A DNA stretch of 64,000 nt from Nitrosomonas sp. (GTDB taxonomy: Bacteria > Pseudomonadota > Gammaproteobacteria > Burkholderiales > Nitrosomonadaceae). Below are positions 26,701 through 35,735 of the stretch, in pieces (position 1 is the first letter of the stretch; each line of letters starts with the position of its first letter). The position numbers and the translations under genes are program-made. The stretch spans positions 1-64,000 of the forward strand of contig JAMWZR010000011.1 in NCBI GenBank assembly GCA_024282035.1, written 5' to 3'. The notes beneath the pieces were generated by a model, which had not been told where the DNA came from, did not search any database, and saw nothing but the letters and a program-made list of their open reading frames with translations.

Positions 26701-28786
26701 TCGCGACCCCATTCGAGGTAACGACGTTTTTGTTGGCAGTGGCAATGTCGACCGATTCATTGGTGAAGGTGGTGATGATCTGATGAATGGTATGACTGGA
26801 GCGGATCGCAATGAGGGTGGCAGCGGTTTCGACTGGGTGTTCTCACAGAATACCGGAGCTGCCGTCGATATCGATCTGACTCGGGCAATCCTGCCGAATC
26901 CGCCAGTGGGTACACTGGATCGCTATTTGCTGGTTGAGGGTGCATCGGGTTGGAATCTCGATGACACGATACGGGGTGACAACAATACCAGTGTGCAGCT
27001 TGCCGCGATCGATCCGGCTACCGGACAAAACAATGCGCTGGATAATAGCAATAATCCAGCTGGAGGCAATCATACCGCTGCCAACCGCATTGCCATGATC
27101 GACGGTTTGAATGCCCTGCTGGGCGGTGCAACGAGTTTCAGCGCAGGGAACATTCTGTTGGGAGGATCGGGCAGCGATCAGATCGAGGGACGCGGAGGTA
27201 ACGACATCATCGATGGCGATGCCTGGCTGAATGTCCGAATCAGTGTACGCGATGTGACCGACAGTAATGTCGAACTTGCTTCATTCGATAACTTGACCTC
27301 GACATTGCGGTCCAGGCTGCAAGCCGGTACCTACAATCCGGGTCAGCTTCGTATCGTGCGTGAGATCAAGTCGGTTGCCAACGAAGCCGGTGTGGACAAG
27401 GCGATATTCCGGGATGCATCGGCTCGCTATAGCATTACCTATAACCCCGATGGCTCAGTTACGGTCAATCATGTCAATCCGACAGTGGCTGGCGTCAATG
27501 ATGGTGTCGATACGCTGCGCAATATTGAGCAGCTGCAATTTACCGACAGAATCATTACGTTGAATGGTGGAGGAAACCAAACGGGAACACCAGGTGACGA
27601 CAATCTGACCGGAACACCGGGCGATGACATTCTGGATGCGTTGGCGGGCAATGACACGCTGGATGGATTGGGCGGTGTCGATACACTGATCGGTGGTGCC
27701 GGAAACGATACTTTCATCGTCGATACCACAACTGACATCATTACTGAGCTGGCCAATGGCGGTACCGATACGGTTCAGAGCGCGGTGACTTTTACGCTGT
27801 CCGCTCAACTCGAGAATCTTATCCTGACGGGGGCGGCAGCGATCAATGGCACCGGAAATGCATCCGCCAACTTATTGACGGGTAATAATGGCAACAATAC
27901 ATTGATTGGCCTGGGGGGTATCGATACGTTGAATGGTCTGGACGGTGTGGATACACTGGATGGTGGAGGCGGTAATGATACTTATATTGTCGATACGACA
28001 ACCGACACCCTTGTGGAATTGGCTGGTGGTGGTATTGATTCTGTTCAAAGTTCGGTCACGTTCACATTGCTTCCTCAGATTGAAAATCTGACGCTAACCG
28101 GAACAGCGGCGATCAATGGTACCGGCAACACCGCTGTCAATATTCTGACTGGTAATAACGGCGACAATAGATTGACCGGGCTTGGTGGCAATGACACGCT
28201 GGATGGCCTGGGCGGTGTGGATATTCTCGATGGCGGTGCCGGTAACGATATCTATGTGATTGACACTTCGACAGACACGATCATCGAGGTGGCCGGTGGT
28301 GGCAGTGACCTGGTGCAGAGTGCTGTAACCTTTACGCTGGTACCGCAGCTCGAGAGATTGACATTGACTGGAACGGCCGCCATTAACGGCACGGGTAATG
28401 CTGCCATCAATACGCTGATCGGTAATGCCGGCAATAATATCCTGACGGGATTTGCAGGTGCCGATACCCTGACAGGCGGACTTGGTGCCGACAGCTTCAA
28501 CTATACTGCTGTGGCGCAATCGAACAGTACAAACCGGGACATCATCACCGACTTTGTCAGTGGCTCTGACAAGATCGATCTTAATGTGATCGATGCCAAT
28601 ACTGGGCTGGCAGATAATCAGAGCTTCACTTTCATTGGCGCCGCCGCATTCAGTGCCGGTCAAGTCGGTCAAGTGCGCTATGCCAATGGCATGCTGGAGG
28701 CAAATGTGAATGCCGATCTGGCTGCTGATCTTCAGATCCAGTTGGCAGGTGCGCCTGCTTTCGTGGCGGGAGATTTGATCGTTTAA
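23771..28786 (+). CDS. Giant animal-type heme peroxidase with RTX repeats (paralogue 2)
   Basis: The 1,671-residue protein is collinear with paralogue 1 and most residues are the same by eye. Distal His181 lies in FGQFFDHGLDLVNKG and the proximal ligand candidate His522 in VVYRFGHSMLTE. RTX turns begin near residue 840, followed by three 90-residue units and a serralysin-like end (DIITDFVSGSDKIDL). It also lacks an N-terminal signal and probably leaves by type I secretion. Silent differences from paralogue 1 are frequent, so the duplication is not recent. Both catalytic histidines are intact, so both copies are likely active. Confidence 0.92.
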   Translation: MANLSRTDLDFILQQIVIAEADSAAQRGGNDNALPGLVGNSLLPFGLRNVDGTFNNLVPGRSLYGSADQVFPRMLTPSFVSGEPVPDGFGTPGASTHYSQTNGWVFDTQPRTISNLIADQSDANPAAMAAAANTPGSSQVSGFRADGTPYTTNFIPNVTPDAGLSAPYNSWFTLFGQFFDHGLDLVNKGQSGTVFIPLNPDDPLYSSEPGAANFMTMTRATNLPGSDGVMGTEDDIHDHRNQTTPFIDQNQTYTSHPSHQVFLREYRLDAGRPVSTGKLLEDSTALGGLATWADIKQQAIAKLGINLTDADLNDLPLLATDSYGQFIPGPNGFAQLVLSNNTLLEGAAGGVNIPGNVVRTGHAFLDDIAHTAAPRSASGVLKTPDADTVIGGTLAANEYDNELLNAHFITGDGRGNENIGLSTVHTVFHAEHNRMVDFIENLVSNSNDPAFVAQWRLPNGEWNGERLFQAARFATEMQYQHLVFEEFARKIQPNVDAFVGYNSTIDPAIMSEFAHVVYRFGHSMLTETVDRINTDGSHNDIGLVQAFLNPVAFRGNDYANNVEAASAIVRGMTRQVGNEIDEFTTDALRNNLVGLPLDLASVNIARGRDTGIPSLNAARRMFYDDTGNSVLQPYESWSDFQLSLRHPESLTNFIAAYGAHPTIAAALTFADKRIAADALINGADQDAIDFMNSTGAYANLQTGATITGLDDVDFWIGGLAEMQAPFGGLLGSTFNFVFETQLERLQDGDRYYYLARTAGLDFLTQLEENSFAEMIMTSLPGVKHLPFDVFSTPTYTFEMSVQGTSGPIVNDPDTPYNESVLLTRGTTLGTNTIRYSGLEHIVMGGTEGVNRMQSGAGDDTLWGDGGNDRLEGGAGNDSLNGGAGDDIITDSFGDDNIKGGAGNDVINGGPGLNLILGGEGSDSIVTGNDVSEVFAGPGNDFIFGNTPNAAMFGNEGDDWIQNGTAGGSPGDNLDPFGRDPIRGNDVFVGSGNVDRFIGEGGDDLMNGMTGADRNEGGSGFDWVFSQNTGAAVDIDLTRAILPNPPVGTLDRYLLVEGASGWNLDDTIRGDNNTSVQLAAIDPATGQNNALDNSNNPAGGNHTAANRIAMIDGLNALLGGATSFSAGNILLGGSGSDQIEGRGGNDIIDGDAWLNVRISVRDVTDSNVELASFDNLTSTLRSRLQAGTYNPGQLRIVREIKSVANEAGVDKAIFRDASARYSITYNPDGSVTVNHVNPTVAGVNDGVDTLRNIEQLQFTDRIITLNGGGNQTGTPGDDNLTGTPGDDILDALAGNDTLDGLGGVDTLIGGAGNDTFIVDTTTDIITELANGGTDTVQSAVTFTLSAQLENLILTGAAAINGTGNASANLLTGNNGNNTLIGLGGIDTLNGLDGVDTLDGGGGNDTYIVDTTTDTLVELAGGGIDSVQSSVTFTLLPQIENLTLTGTAAINGTGNTAVNILTGNNGDNRLTGLGGNDTLDGLGGVDILDGGAGNDIYVIDTSTDTIIEVAGGGSDLVQSAVTFTLVPQLERLTLTGTAAINGTGNAAINTLIGNAGNNILTGFAGADTLTGGLGADSFNYTAVAQSNSTNRDIITDFVSGSDKIDLNVIDANTGLADNQSFTFIGAAAFSAGQVGQVRYANGMLEANVNADLAADLQIQLAGAPAFVAGDLIV
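27704..28486 (+). repeat. Three tandem 270-bp repeats in peroxidase 2
   Basis: Units start at 27704, 27974 and 28244 with the same period, unit count and shortened third unit as in paralogue 1. The array therefore predates the gene duplication or is kept alike by conversion. Confidence 0.9.
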
Positions 28787-28818
28787 TCCTGTTATTTCGG
28801 GATTGTCGTGTCTGAACC

Positions 28819-28865
28819 AACAGACTGGAACACTGATCGATCAGTCGTTCCGGTCTGTTTTTTTA
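28819..28865 (+). terminator. Terminator after peroxidase 2
   Basis: AACAGACTGGAAC pairs with GTTCCGGTCTGTT (one G-T pair) and is followed by seven T residues. The stem shares CAGACTGGAA with the terminator of paralogue 1, so terminator and gene were duplicated together. Confidence 0.85.
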
Positions 28866-28878
28866 TGCAGGAGGAAAG

Positions 28879-28962
28879 ATGAATGCGAGCCTGTTGAACT
28901 GGATCAACAGATATTTTGCCATGCGCCCAAATTCCAACCGTGTTTCTTTTTTTATGATTTAA
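28879..28962 (+). CDS. Possible 27-residue peptide with strong ribosome binding site
   Basis: Directly after the peroxidase terminator, AGGAGGAAAG precedes ATG 28879, opening a 27-codon frame (MNASLLNWINRYFAMRPNSN then seven residues). Its stop overlaps the end of the convergent regulator gene by four bases. The ribosome site is among the best in the window, but the frame is very short. It may be a leftover of a lost gene or a true small peptide. Confidence 0.3.
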   Translation: MNASLLNWINRYFAMRPNSNRVSFFMI

Positions 28963-29615
28963 ACGAGCTTTTTCTGGATGATATTGTGATCGATGGCCAG
29001 GCTGATCAGTTGCAGCGTATTTTGTAACTGGAGTTTGCGCATCAGGTTGATGCAATGCACGCTGACGGTCTTGGGGCTGATTGAGATTTTCTCGGCGATT
29101 TGTACATTGGAGTTGCCTTCGGCGATGAGTTTGAAGATTTGAAATTCACGCTTGGTCAGCGTATCCAGTGGATTCTTGCGCAGCTCTTCGTGCGTGGCGT
29201 ACAGTGCCAGTGAGGTCATCAATTCGGCTTCGATATAGATTTTTCCTGAGCTGATTTGATGCACTGCCCGGATCATTTCATCGATTGCACTTTGTTTGCT
29301 GATGAAACCCATGGCACCTGCTTTCAGGGCGCGTTGCGCCATGGTGATGTTGTTGAACATGCTGAATACCAGGATGCGTGCCGAAGCATTGTAGCCGATG
29401 ATGCGACGAATGGTTTCAAAGCCACAGATACCCGGCATGTTGAGATCCAGAATGGTGATATCTGGCCGGTGTTCCTGATACAGCAAATAGCCCGATTCTC
29501 CAGACTCGGCTTCGGCAATGACCTGCATGTCCTGTTTGCTTTCAAGCAGGCGCCGATAACCCGTTCGAACTACCGGGTGATCGTCAATCAGGAGTATGGA
29601 AATGGGAGCATTCAT
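28959..29615 (-). CDS. NarL/FixJ-family response regulator
   Basis: The 218-residue regulator has a receiver domain with DD (11-12), phospho-acceptor Asp57 in ITILDLNMPG and Lys in GFISKQSA. A LuxR-type helix-turn-helix follows (LTKREFQIFKLIAEGNSNVQIAEKISISPKTVSVHCINLMRK region). It is similar in build to UvrY/GacA. It overlaps the upstream kinase gene by 32 bp, so the two are a coupled pair. Target genes are unknown; the divergent peroxidase cluster ends next to it. Confidence 0.92.
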   Translation of the reverse strand: MNAPISILLIDDHPVVRTGYRRLLESKQDMQVIAEAESGESGYLLYQEHRPDITILDLNMPGICGFETIRRIIGYNASARILVFSMFNNITMAQRALKAGAMGFISKQSAIDEMIRAVHQISSGKIYIEAELMTSLALYATHEELRKNPLDTLTKREFQIFKLIAEGNSNVQIAEKISISPKTVSVHCINLMRKLQLQNTLQLISLAIDHNIIQKKLV

Positions 29616-30759
29616 TGTGTTGTTTGGTAATCGGTAATCGAATATTGATTTCTGTGCCTTCGTTATGTGCGCTGCGAACGACTAGGCGGCCATCGAGCGC
29701 AACCACGCGCTCGCGCATGCTGACCAGACCCAGTCCGTCATAATGTTGACTGGTATCATATCCCTTGCCGTTATCTTCAATCTTTACCACCAGGAAATCC
29801 GGAGCGGAATCTCTGCATCTTTCCCGGTTGATACTGACCTGAGCCCACGAAGCTTCAGCATGATTGAAAATATTATTCAGACCTTCCTGAATAAGGCGAA
29901 AAACAATGATACTGAACTGTTCATCAAGCGGTGCAAGGTCATCGTCCAGTTTAAATTCAAGATTGGTTTTTGAATGTGAGAAATACCACTGTTTTTTCAG
30001 TTCAAACAGGGCATCGGGTAATTCGACGGCATTGTGCAGTAAGGGACACAATTTATGCAGCATGCTACGGATGACGCGATGCATTTTCTGCGTGCTTTCC
30101 CTAATGGCCTGTGCGCTGGGAAAGGTAATCGAGTTTTTTTCGGTACAGTTCAGAATAAATTCGTTTTCGATACGGATGGCGGTGAGCCATTGACCCAGTT
30201 CATCATGCAGTTCGTAAGCCAGTGTCTTGCGCTCTTTTTCCTGGATATGAAATAATTCCTTCATCAATCTTCTGTTTTCATTCAATAAATCCCGGTTAAG
30301 CTTGATTGTTCGTTGGAGCTGACTGATATCCGTCATCATCATGCGACAGATATTCTGCGGACTCAGGACGGTACTTTCGAGTCGGATATAACTGATTTCC
30401 TCTTGTATATCTCTAACCTTAAGGTCTATGGTGGTTTTTCTGGGATTGGCGAAGGTTTCCTGCAAATAATCAAAAAAAAGCTGTTGGTTGATATGCGGAA
30501 AAAAGCTGCAAAATGGCTTGCCAGCAATCTGCGCACGTTGCTGGCCTAGCAATGTGGCGCCAGTCTGGTTAATGGACAAGACTTCACCGATTTTGTTGAG
30601 CGTGAAATAGCCGACAGGAGCATGTTCGAAAAGATCAGCATAACGGTTGCGCGACTCATTGAGTTCGTGCTGCTGGATTTGTAGCAGTTGCGACAGCATT
30701 TCCATTTTGCTGCGCACTTCATAATCATCAATCCGGCGGTAACTGTTGCGCTGATTCAT
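29584..30759 (-). CDS. Soluble PAS-domain sensor histidine kinase (NarX/DegS type)
   Basis: The protein has a PAS domain (FEHAPVGYFTLNKIGEVLSI), an uncharacterised middle, the HisKA_3 phospho-acceptor motif KTLAYELHDELGQWL and an ATPase domain (LIQEGLNNIFNHAEAS, DNGKGYD, GLGLVSMRERV). No membrane helix is seen, so it senses an internal signal. The frame opens at 30795, but ATG 30759 is preferred because AAAAGGAAA lies seven bases before it, giving 391 residues. It is the partner of the NarL-like regulator that follows. Confidence 0.88.
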   Translation of the reverse strand: MNQRNSYRRIDDYEVRSKMEMLSQLLQIQQHELNESRNRYADLFEHAPVGYFTLNKIGEVLSINQTGATLLGQQRAQIAGKPFCSFFPHINQQLFFDYLQETFANPRKTTIDLKVRDIQEEISYIRLESTVLSPQNICRMMMTDISQLQRTIKLNRDLLNENRRLMKELFHIQEKERKTLAYELHDELGQWLTAIRIENEFILNCTEKNSITFPSAQAIRESTQKMHRVIRSMLHKLCPLLHNAVELPDALFELKKQWYFSHSKTNLEFKLDDDLAPLDEQFSIIVFRLIQEGLNNIFNHAEASWAQVSINRERCRDSAPDFLVVKIEDNGKGYDTSQHYDGLGLVSMRERVVALDGRLVVRSAHNEGTEINIRLPITKQHNECSHFHTPD

Positions 30760-30931
30760 TTGATTTCCTTTTAATTCCTGCTTGACCAGCTGCAATGGCT
30801 GAGTTCACGTCCGTGGCATTCAATCCTTCAGCCGAATCGTCGATAGTGATGTCTGACAATGCGTTGTTATGGGTTAACCAACAACAAAAGAGCCAGACAA
30901 AACTAACATAAGAAAAGTTAACTGGTGGCAT
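30728..30931 (-). CDS. Possible small exported protein overlapping the kinase start
   Basis: A 67-codon frame begins with a hydrophobic signal-like stretch (SYVSFVWLFCCWLTHNNALS) and continues with a polar, Asp/Ala-rich tail. It overlaps the kinase start by about 32 bp, which would fit coupled translation. No Shine-Dalgarno precedes ATG 30931. It could be chance. Confidence 0.25.
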   Translation of the reverse strand: MPPVNFSYVSFVWLFCCWLTHNNALSDITIDDSAEGLNATDVNSAIAAGQAGIKRKSNESAQQLPPD

Positions 30932-31076
30932 CTATTTGTTGATATCGACATAGGGAAAAATTATATAGTATGGTTACAAGTAATTGCAATTTCAGGTTTT
31001 TTCAGGTAAATACAGAACGTGCGTGACATTGCTGCGTGTAATAACCGGTGACCTTTCCAATTAGTGTTACATATTC

Positions 31077-33473
31077 ATGCTGACACGATCGAACGTTCTC
31101 GCTTTTGTACTGGGTGTCTGTTTGTTGCAGCGGCAAGCGGAGTTACCATCCCTTTCCGAATTCTTGATGTTTGTGTTTGGAACGTTGCTGATCCTGATAT
31201 TGGTAAAACGGCGATTGCAGAGATTTTCCGTGTTATCCCGCATTGTGCTCTGGTTGCTTTTTGCAGGATTGGGATTTTTCTGGGCAGGGTGTTTTGCGCA
31301 GTGGCGCTTGAGCGATGCGCTGCCTGCAGCGCTTGAGCAGCAGGATATCCAAATTGTTGGGGTCGTAGCTAGCTTGCCGCAGTCGATCCGTCACGGTTCA
31401 AAATTTCTTTTTGATGTTGAGCAGGTGCTGACCGAGGATGCGCAGGTCCCCCGGCGTATTGCATTGGCCTGGTATCGGAGTCCCTCGCGACCTGCAAGGG
31501 ACGCGAATGATTTACCGGATGTATACGCTGGCGAACGGTGGCGACTGACGGTCCGGCTCAAGCAACCGCATGGCAATGCCAATCCGCATGGATTCGATTA
31601 TGAAGTTTGGGCCCTGGAGCGTAATATCCGGGCGGCGGGATATGTGCGTGCTGACAGCAATAACCAGCGCCTGTCCGCCATGGTGTATGAGCCTGGCTAC
31701 TGGGTTGAACGACTGCGAGCTGATATTCAGCAGCGATTCGAATACCAGCTTGATGGTAAAAATTTTGTAGGGGTGTTACAGGCCCTGGCTACCGGAGATC
31801 AGCATGCCATTCCTCCTGATCAATGGCAGGTTTTCATCCGTACCGGAACCATTCATCTGATGGCTATATCCGGATTACATATTACTTTGATTTCTAGCCT
31901 GATATACGCGCTGGTGTTTGCAATGTGGCGGCGCTGCCCAGGCTGGTCTTCGTTTTTGCCCGCGCACCGTGCTGCAGTGATCGCTGGATTGATAGCGGCT
32001 TTGGGTTATGCAGTATTGTCCGGATTTGCGGTACCAGCACAGCGCTCACTGTATATGTTGTCGGTCGTGGCTCTGGCTTTGTGGACTGGTCGCATGGTGT
32101 CCGCAACTTCGATATTGACCTGGGCCTTGTTGGTAGTAGTGATTATCGATCCCTGGGCGGTGATCGCACCGGGATTCTGGTTATCATTTGGTGCAGTGGC
32201 ATTGATTATGCTGACCACCGTGGGCAGGATTGCAAAATCTCACTGGCTGAGCAGCTGGATAAGCATTCAATGGGCCATTACACTTGGATTGATTCCACTG
32301 ACACTCGCATTGTTTCAGCAGATTTCGATCGTGTCCCCCATTGCCAATGCTCTGGCTATTCCGTTGATTAGTTTGGCAGTGGTTCCTCTGGTGTTACTGG
32401 CAACTTTGCCATGGTTTGAATGGTTGCTGCCTATTGCGCATGGGTTGCTCAGCATAGGTATGGATGTTCTGATCTGGCTTAATGAGCTTCCAGCAGCAGT
32501 CTGGCAGCAACATGCACCGCCTCTGTGGACAGTCATCACAGCGCTGGTGGGCGTGATCTGGATATTGCTTCCAGGTGGTTTGGGAGTGGGATTCCTGACC
32601 GGCTTTCCGGCGCGTTGGCTTGGTTTTGTGGCGTTGCTACCCCTGTTCCTGATCAAGCCACTCAAGCCGGAGGCAGGTGATCTGTGGTTGACTGTACTGG
32701 ATGTCGGGCAAGGATTAGCAGTCGTGGCACGCACTCAGCATCATGCCTTGTTGTTCGATACTGGTCCCCAGTTTGGTGATACGGATAGCGGAGAGCGGAT
32801 CATCGTGCCTTTTCTGCGAGGTGAAGGCATCGAATATCTCGATACCTTGATTGTTTCGCACGCCGATACGGATCATAGCGGTGGAGCCATGTCCGTGCTG
32901 GCTGCGCTGCCTGTACAACGAATTCTTTCCTCGTTGCCACATCATCATTCCCTGCAATCGCAAGGCGTGCATCATGGCCCTTGCCGTGCGGGAGAATCCT
33001 GGTACTGGGACAATGTGCATTTTGAATTGTTACATCCATCCGAAGCAGACATTGCTAATGGTCATGGAAAAACCAATGCCAGTAGTTGTGTACTGAAAAT
33101 CACCTCTACTCACGGCAGTGTTATGTTGCCTTCCGATATTGGTGCTGTTGAGGAATTGGAACTGCTTCATCGGCAACCGGACAAACTGAAGGCAAATGTT
33201 ATGATTGCACCGCATCATGGCAGCAATACCTCGTCGACGATGGCTTTCATCAAGCAGGTTGATCCAGAACTGACGGTGTTTACAGTAGGCTATCTGAATC
33301 GCTACGGGCATCCCCGCAAACATATAGTGGAACGTTATTGCCAGATGGGGAGTCAGGTATTGCGCACCGATCAACATGGCGCAGTTTTGTTGCGTTTTTC
33401 AAGCCAGCAATGGTCATTCGAGCATTGGCGCCAATTGCATCGCCGCTACTGGCAGCAGGATAAGGCCAATTGA
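31077..33473 (+). CDS. comEC: ComEC/Rec2 DNA-uptake channel
   Basis: The 798-residue inner-membrane protein carries single-stranded DNA across the membrane during transformation. In order: an N-terminal DUF4131-like region with membrane helices (to about 210), the polytopic competence domain with GTIHLMAISGLHITLIS and later SGFAVPAQRSLYM, and a C-terminal metallo-beta-lactamase domain with LDVGQGLAVVA, VSHADTDHSGG and IAPHHGSNTSS. All metal-binding motifs look intact. Other competence genes are not in the window. Confidence 0.95.
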   Translation: MLTRSNVLAFVLGVCLLQRQAELPSLSEFLMFVFGTLLILILVKRRLQRFSVLSRIVLWLLFAGLGFFWAGCFAQWRLSDALPAALEQQDIQIVGVVASLPQSIRHGSKFLFDVEQVLTEDAQVPRRIALAWYRSPSRPARDANDLPDVYAGERWRLTVRLKQPHGNANPHGFDYEVWALERNIRAAGYVRADSNNQRLSAMVYEPGYWVERLRADIQQRFEYQLDGKNFVGVLQALATGDQHAIPPDQWQVFIRTGTIHLMAISGLHITLISSLIYALVFAMWRRCPGWSSFLPAHRAAVIAGLIAALGYAVLSGFAVPAQRSLYMLSVVALALWTGRMVSATSILTWALLVVVIIDPWAVIAPGFWLSFGAVALIMLTTVGRIAKSHWLSSWISIQWAITLGLIPLTLALFQQISIVSPIANALAIPLISLAVVPLVLLATLPWFEWLLPIAHGLLSIGMDVLIWLNELPAAVWQQHAPPLWTVITALVGVIWILLPGGLGVGFLTGFPARWLGFVALLPLFLIKPLKPEAGDLWLTVLDVGQGLAVVARTQHHALLFDTGPQFGDTDSGERIIVPFLRGEGIEYLDTLIVSHADTDHSGGAMSVLAALPVQRILSSLPHHHSLQSQGVHHGPCRAGESWYWDNVHFELLHPSEADIANGHGKTNASSCVLKITSTHGSVMLPSDIGAVEELELLHRQPDKLKANVMIAPHHGSNTSSTMAFIKQVDPELTVFTVGYLNRYGHPRKHIVERYCQMGSQVLRTDQHGAVLLRFSSQQWSFEHWRQLHRRYWQQDKAN

Positions 33474-33511
33474 ATCGACTTCTAGTTTGCTGAGAGATCA
33501 GTTATACCAAT

Positions 33512-34990
33512 TCAGGGTTGTGAAAGGTTCGGGTTAATTCCAGCAGCAGGTTTACTTATTTGTTGCTTCGAGGGAAATTCTATGTTGTCAAAAACCACAG
33601 TGAAAGTTGTTCCGACTCCGGGCTCACTGGTTACCTGGATTTTCAGTTTGTTGTTGATGGCAGCGATTCTGACTATCGATAATCCGATACCACTCGAGGA
33701 TTTATTATGCATGGCAGCGCGGGGAGAGTAGAAATACTCATTGAAAATATTAGGTAGGTCCTTGTTCTCGATACCTATGCCATGATCAGTAATGATTACG
33801 CTTGCACTTCTTTGGTTACGATTAATTACCGTAGAGATTTTAACCGATGAATTGTTATGGGAGTAGGTGATAGCGTTGGAAATAATATTTTCCAACAAAA
33901 TCTCTAATTGGTCAGGAATTACCCGGCATATAAAATTATCAACTGTGACATCAAATGCGACGTGCTTGGCACTGGCAACAGGAGTCAGTTTCTCGATACA
34001 TTTCTGAATTCTTGACTGGATGTCCACCTTCTCTAGGATGGCGGTATCGAGGCAAGTATCTTTTAGTCGTTCCAGTCTTAGCAGATCCAGTATCAAACCT
34101 GACATGCTCTGAGCGCGAGTGTCGATTTTGTCTAGCGCTTCAGCGACACCTTGAGATGTGTCACCACAATAACCCCCCTTGATCAGGTTGATTTTGCTGC
34201 GAATCGCATCCAGGGGTGATTTCAACTGATGTGTCATCAAAACGGCGTACTTGTCCTTTTCAACTTGTGCCTGATTGATTTGTTTGTAGGCATCCAGTAG
34301 GTGACGTTCATGCGCGCGCACGATCAAGGACAATCGCGAAACGACATACCATACGACAAGAAACAAAACATCCAGAAAGGAAAACCACAAGACAGCGATT
34401 TCTTTCTGGGAATTTTCTTTTACAAGCGTGTCACCGATTAACGTAGATAAAGGTGTCTGTGCGATCAAAAAGTTTTCCGCAAAAATAACGACGGTGTCCA
34501 TGATGCAGACCAGAATGGTCACGTAGAGGCTTTCTCGGGTGGAGAAAAAAATGCATGCTAGGGCAATATGTAGGACATAGAAAAAGGAGATTGGCGTTGT
34601 GGTGCTGCCAATGTAATGGACGACGACCGACAGACAAACCAGATCGACTACAATCTGAACCCAGAGGTTGATGGTTGGGGAATTGATTTTGCTGGGTTTG
34701 CAACGATCCAAAGCATATAAATAGGCAATATTGGCAATGACCAGGATCATAATGACGGCGATCGGCCATTTTTGCTGCTCTGAGATACCGAGTTGTGCAA
34801 GCTTGTCAGATGTCGACAACATGAGTATTTCAAAAAATACCAATATTGCGATCAGTACCCAACGAAAAGTGATAAACCAGCGTATATTGCTTACCAGAAC
34901 ATCATCGCTGAGTTTGAGTCTATCGCCTTTGATTTCCAGCAAGATATTGGGATTGCCAGACTTATTCCATGAAAACTCCGTATATGCCAT
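33512..34990 (-). CDS. Membrane sensor histidine kinase with six helices
   Basis: The 492-residue kinase starts with about 45 polar residues, then six membrane helices (roughly 38-230) with short loops, so the signal is probably sensed within the membrane. The kinase core has the HisKA motif VLMTHQLKSPLDAIRSK and ATPase boxes ENIISNAITYSHN, DHGIGIENKDLPNIF and SSGIGLSIVR. It follows a single-domain receiver gene by 19 bp, its likely partner. It converges with comEC with no clear terminator. Confidence 0.9.
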   Translation of the reverse strand: MAYTEFSWNKSGNPNILLEIKGDRLKLSDDVLVSNIRWFITFRWVLIAILVFFEILMLSTSDKLAQLGISEQQKWPIAVIMILVIANIAYLYALDRCKPSKINSPTINLWVQIVVDLVCLSVVVHYIGSTTTPISFFYVLHIALACIFFSTRESLYVTILVCIMDTVVIFAENFLIAQTPLSTLIGDTLVKENSQKEIAVLWFSFLDVLFLVVWYVVSRLSLIVRAHERHLLDAYKQINQAQVEKDKYAVLMTHQLKSPLDAIRSKINLIKGGYCGDTSQGVAEALDKIDTRAQSMSGLILDLLRLERLKDTCLDTAILEKVDIQSRIQKCIEKLTPVASAKHVAFDVTVDNFICRVIPDQLEILLENIISNAITYSHNNSSVKISTVINRNQRSASVIITDHGIGIENKDLPNIFNEYFYSPRAAMHNKSSSGIGLSIVRIAAINNKLKIQVTSEPGVGTTFTVVFDNIEFPSKQQISKPAAGINPNLSQP

Positions 34991-35009
34991 TCCTTATTAT
35001 CCGATCGTG

Positions 35010-35399
35010 TTATGCAGCTACTCCCGGTTTTCTGAGGCGATCATTGATGGTTGCCAGCAAACTAGCAGGTTCGACAGGCTTTTCCATGATACAAACCCAT
35101 TCGTGCGAACCATCCTCGAAATAGGGGCGGATCATATCTCCAAGTGAAGTCAGGAAGATGGTTTGAATTTGAGGAAAGCGCTTGTGGATTTTTGCATAAG
35201 TCGTTAATCCAGAATCCATGGACTCGACCATGACATCGAGAATGGCAAGATCAGGACAGCTAGTTTCATCTTGCAGTGAATCGATGAAATCCTGCATGGT
35301 GAGATAACTGTCCACTTCGTACCCATTCTTGCGTAGAATGCTCTCGACTGCTTCACGGATGTCCGAGTCATCATCAACATGTGCGATTTTAAGTGCCAT
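35010..35399 (-). CDS. Single-domain response regulator
   Basis: This roughly 130-residue receiver has HVDDDSD (acidic pocket), phospho-acceptor Asp55 in LAILDVMVES, Thr in IFLTSLGD and Lys in CIMEKPVEP, and no output domain. It probably relays phosphate or acts by protein contact. AAGGAG precedes tandem ATG codons at 35402 and 35399; the second has better spacing (seven bases). An open extension to 35432 lacks support. Confidence 0.88.
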   Translation of the reverse strand: MALKIAHVDDDSDIREAVESILRKNGYEVDSYLTMQDFIDSLQDETSCPDLAILDVMVESMDSGLTTYAKIHKRFPQIQTIFLTSLGDMIRPYFEDGSHEWVCIMEKPVEPASLLATINDRLRKPGVAA

Positions 35400-35735
35400 C
35401 ATAATTCTCCTTGCTTCAGTTAGTTGGTCCACCTGATATTCGGGTTGACAAGTAACCGTTTACTTGTCGTGGTCATTGCGGTCGATCATATATCAGCTTA
35501 TGTGAAAAAACTGTGAATGACAACCTTAGTAAGTCAGATAATTCCTAATTCTGTCCCGGATATCACTTGATTGCGTTGTTTTGCATGTGCTTATTTTCGG
35601 AGAATTAAGCGGATTTCTTTAGAAATCCGGCAAATTCGGGAAGCTCTGAGCCAAGCGAACCTGCGCGGACAAAGCTTATTTACATAATTTTCCTTAACTG
35701 ATTGTTCTATTGAAGTAGTTATCAAAAGCCGGTAC
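35400..35735. other. Intergenic region between hslO and the receiver gene
   Basis: No supported ORF is present. A hairpin (CGGATTTC with GAAATCCG, 35610-35629) lies downstream of hslO and may serve as its terminator, though no good T-run follows. The remaining part should hold the receiver-kinase promoter. Confidence 0.45.
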
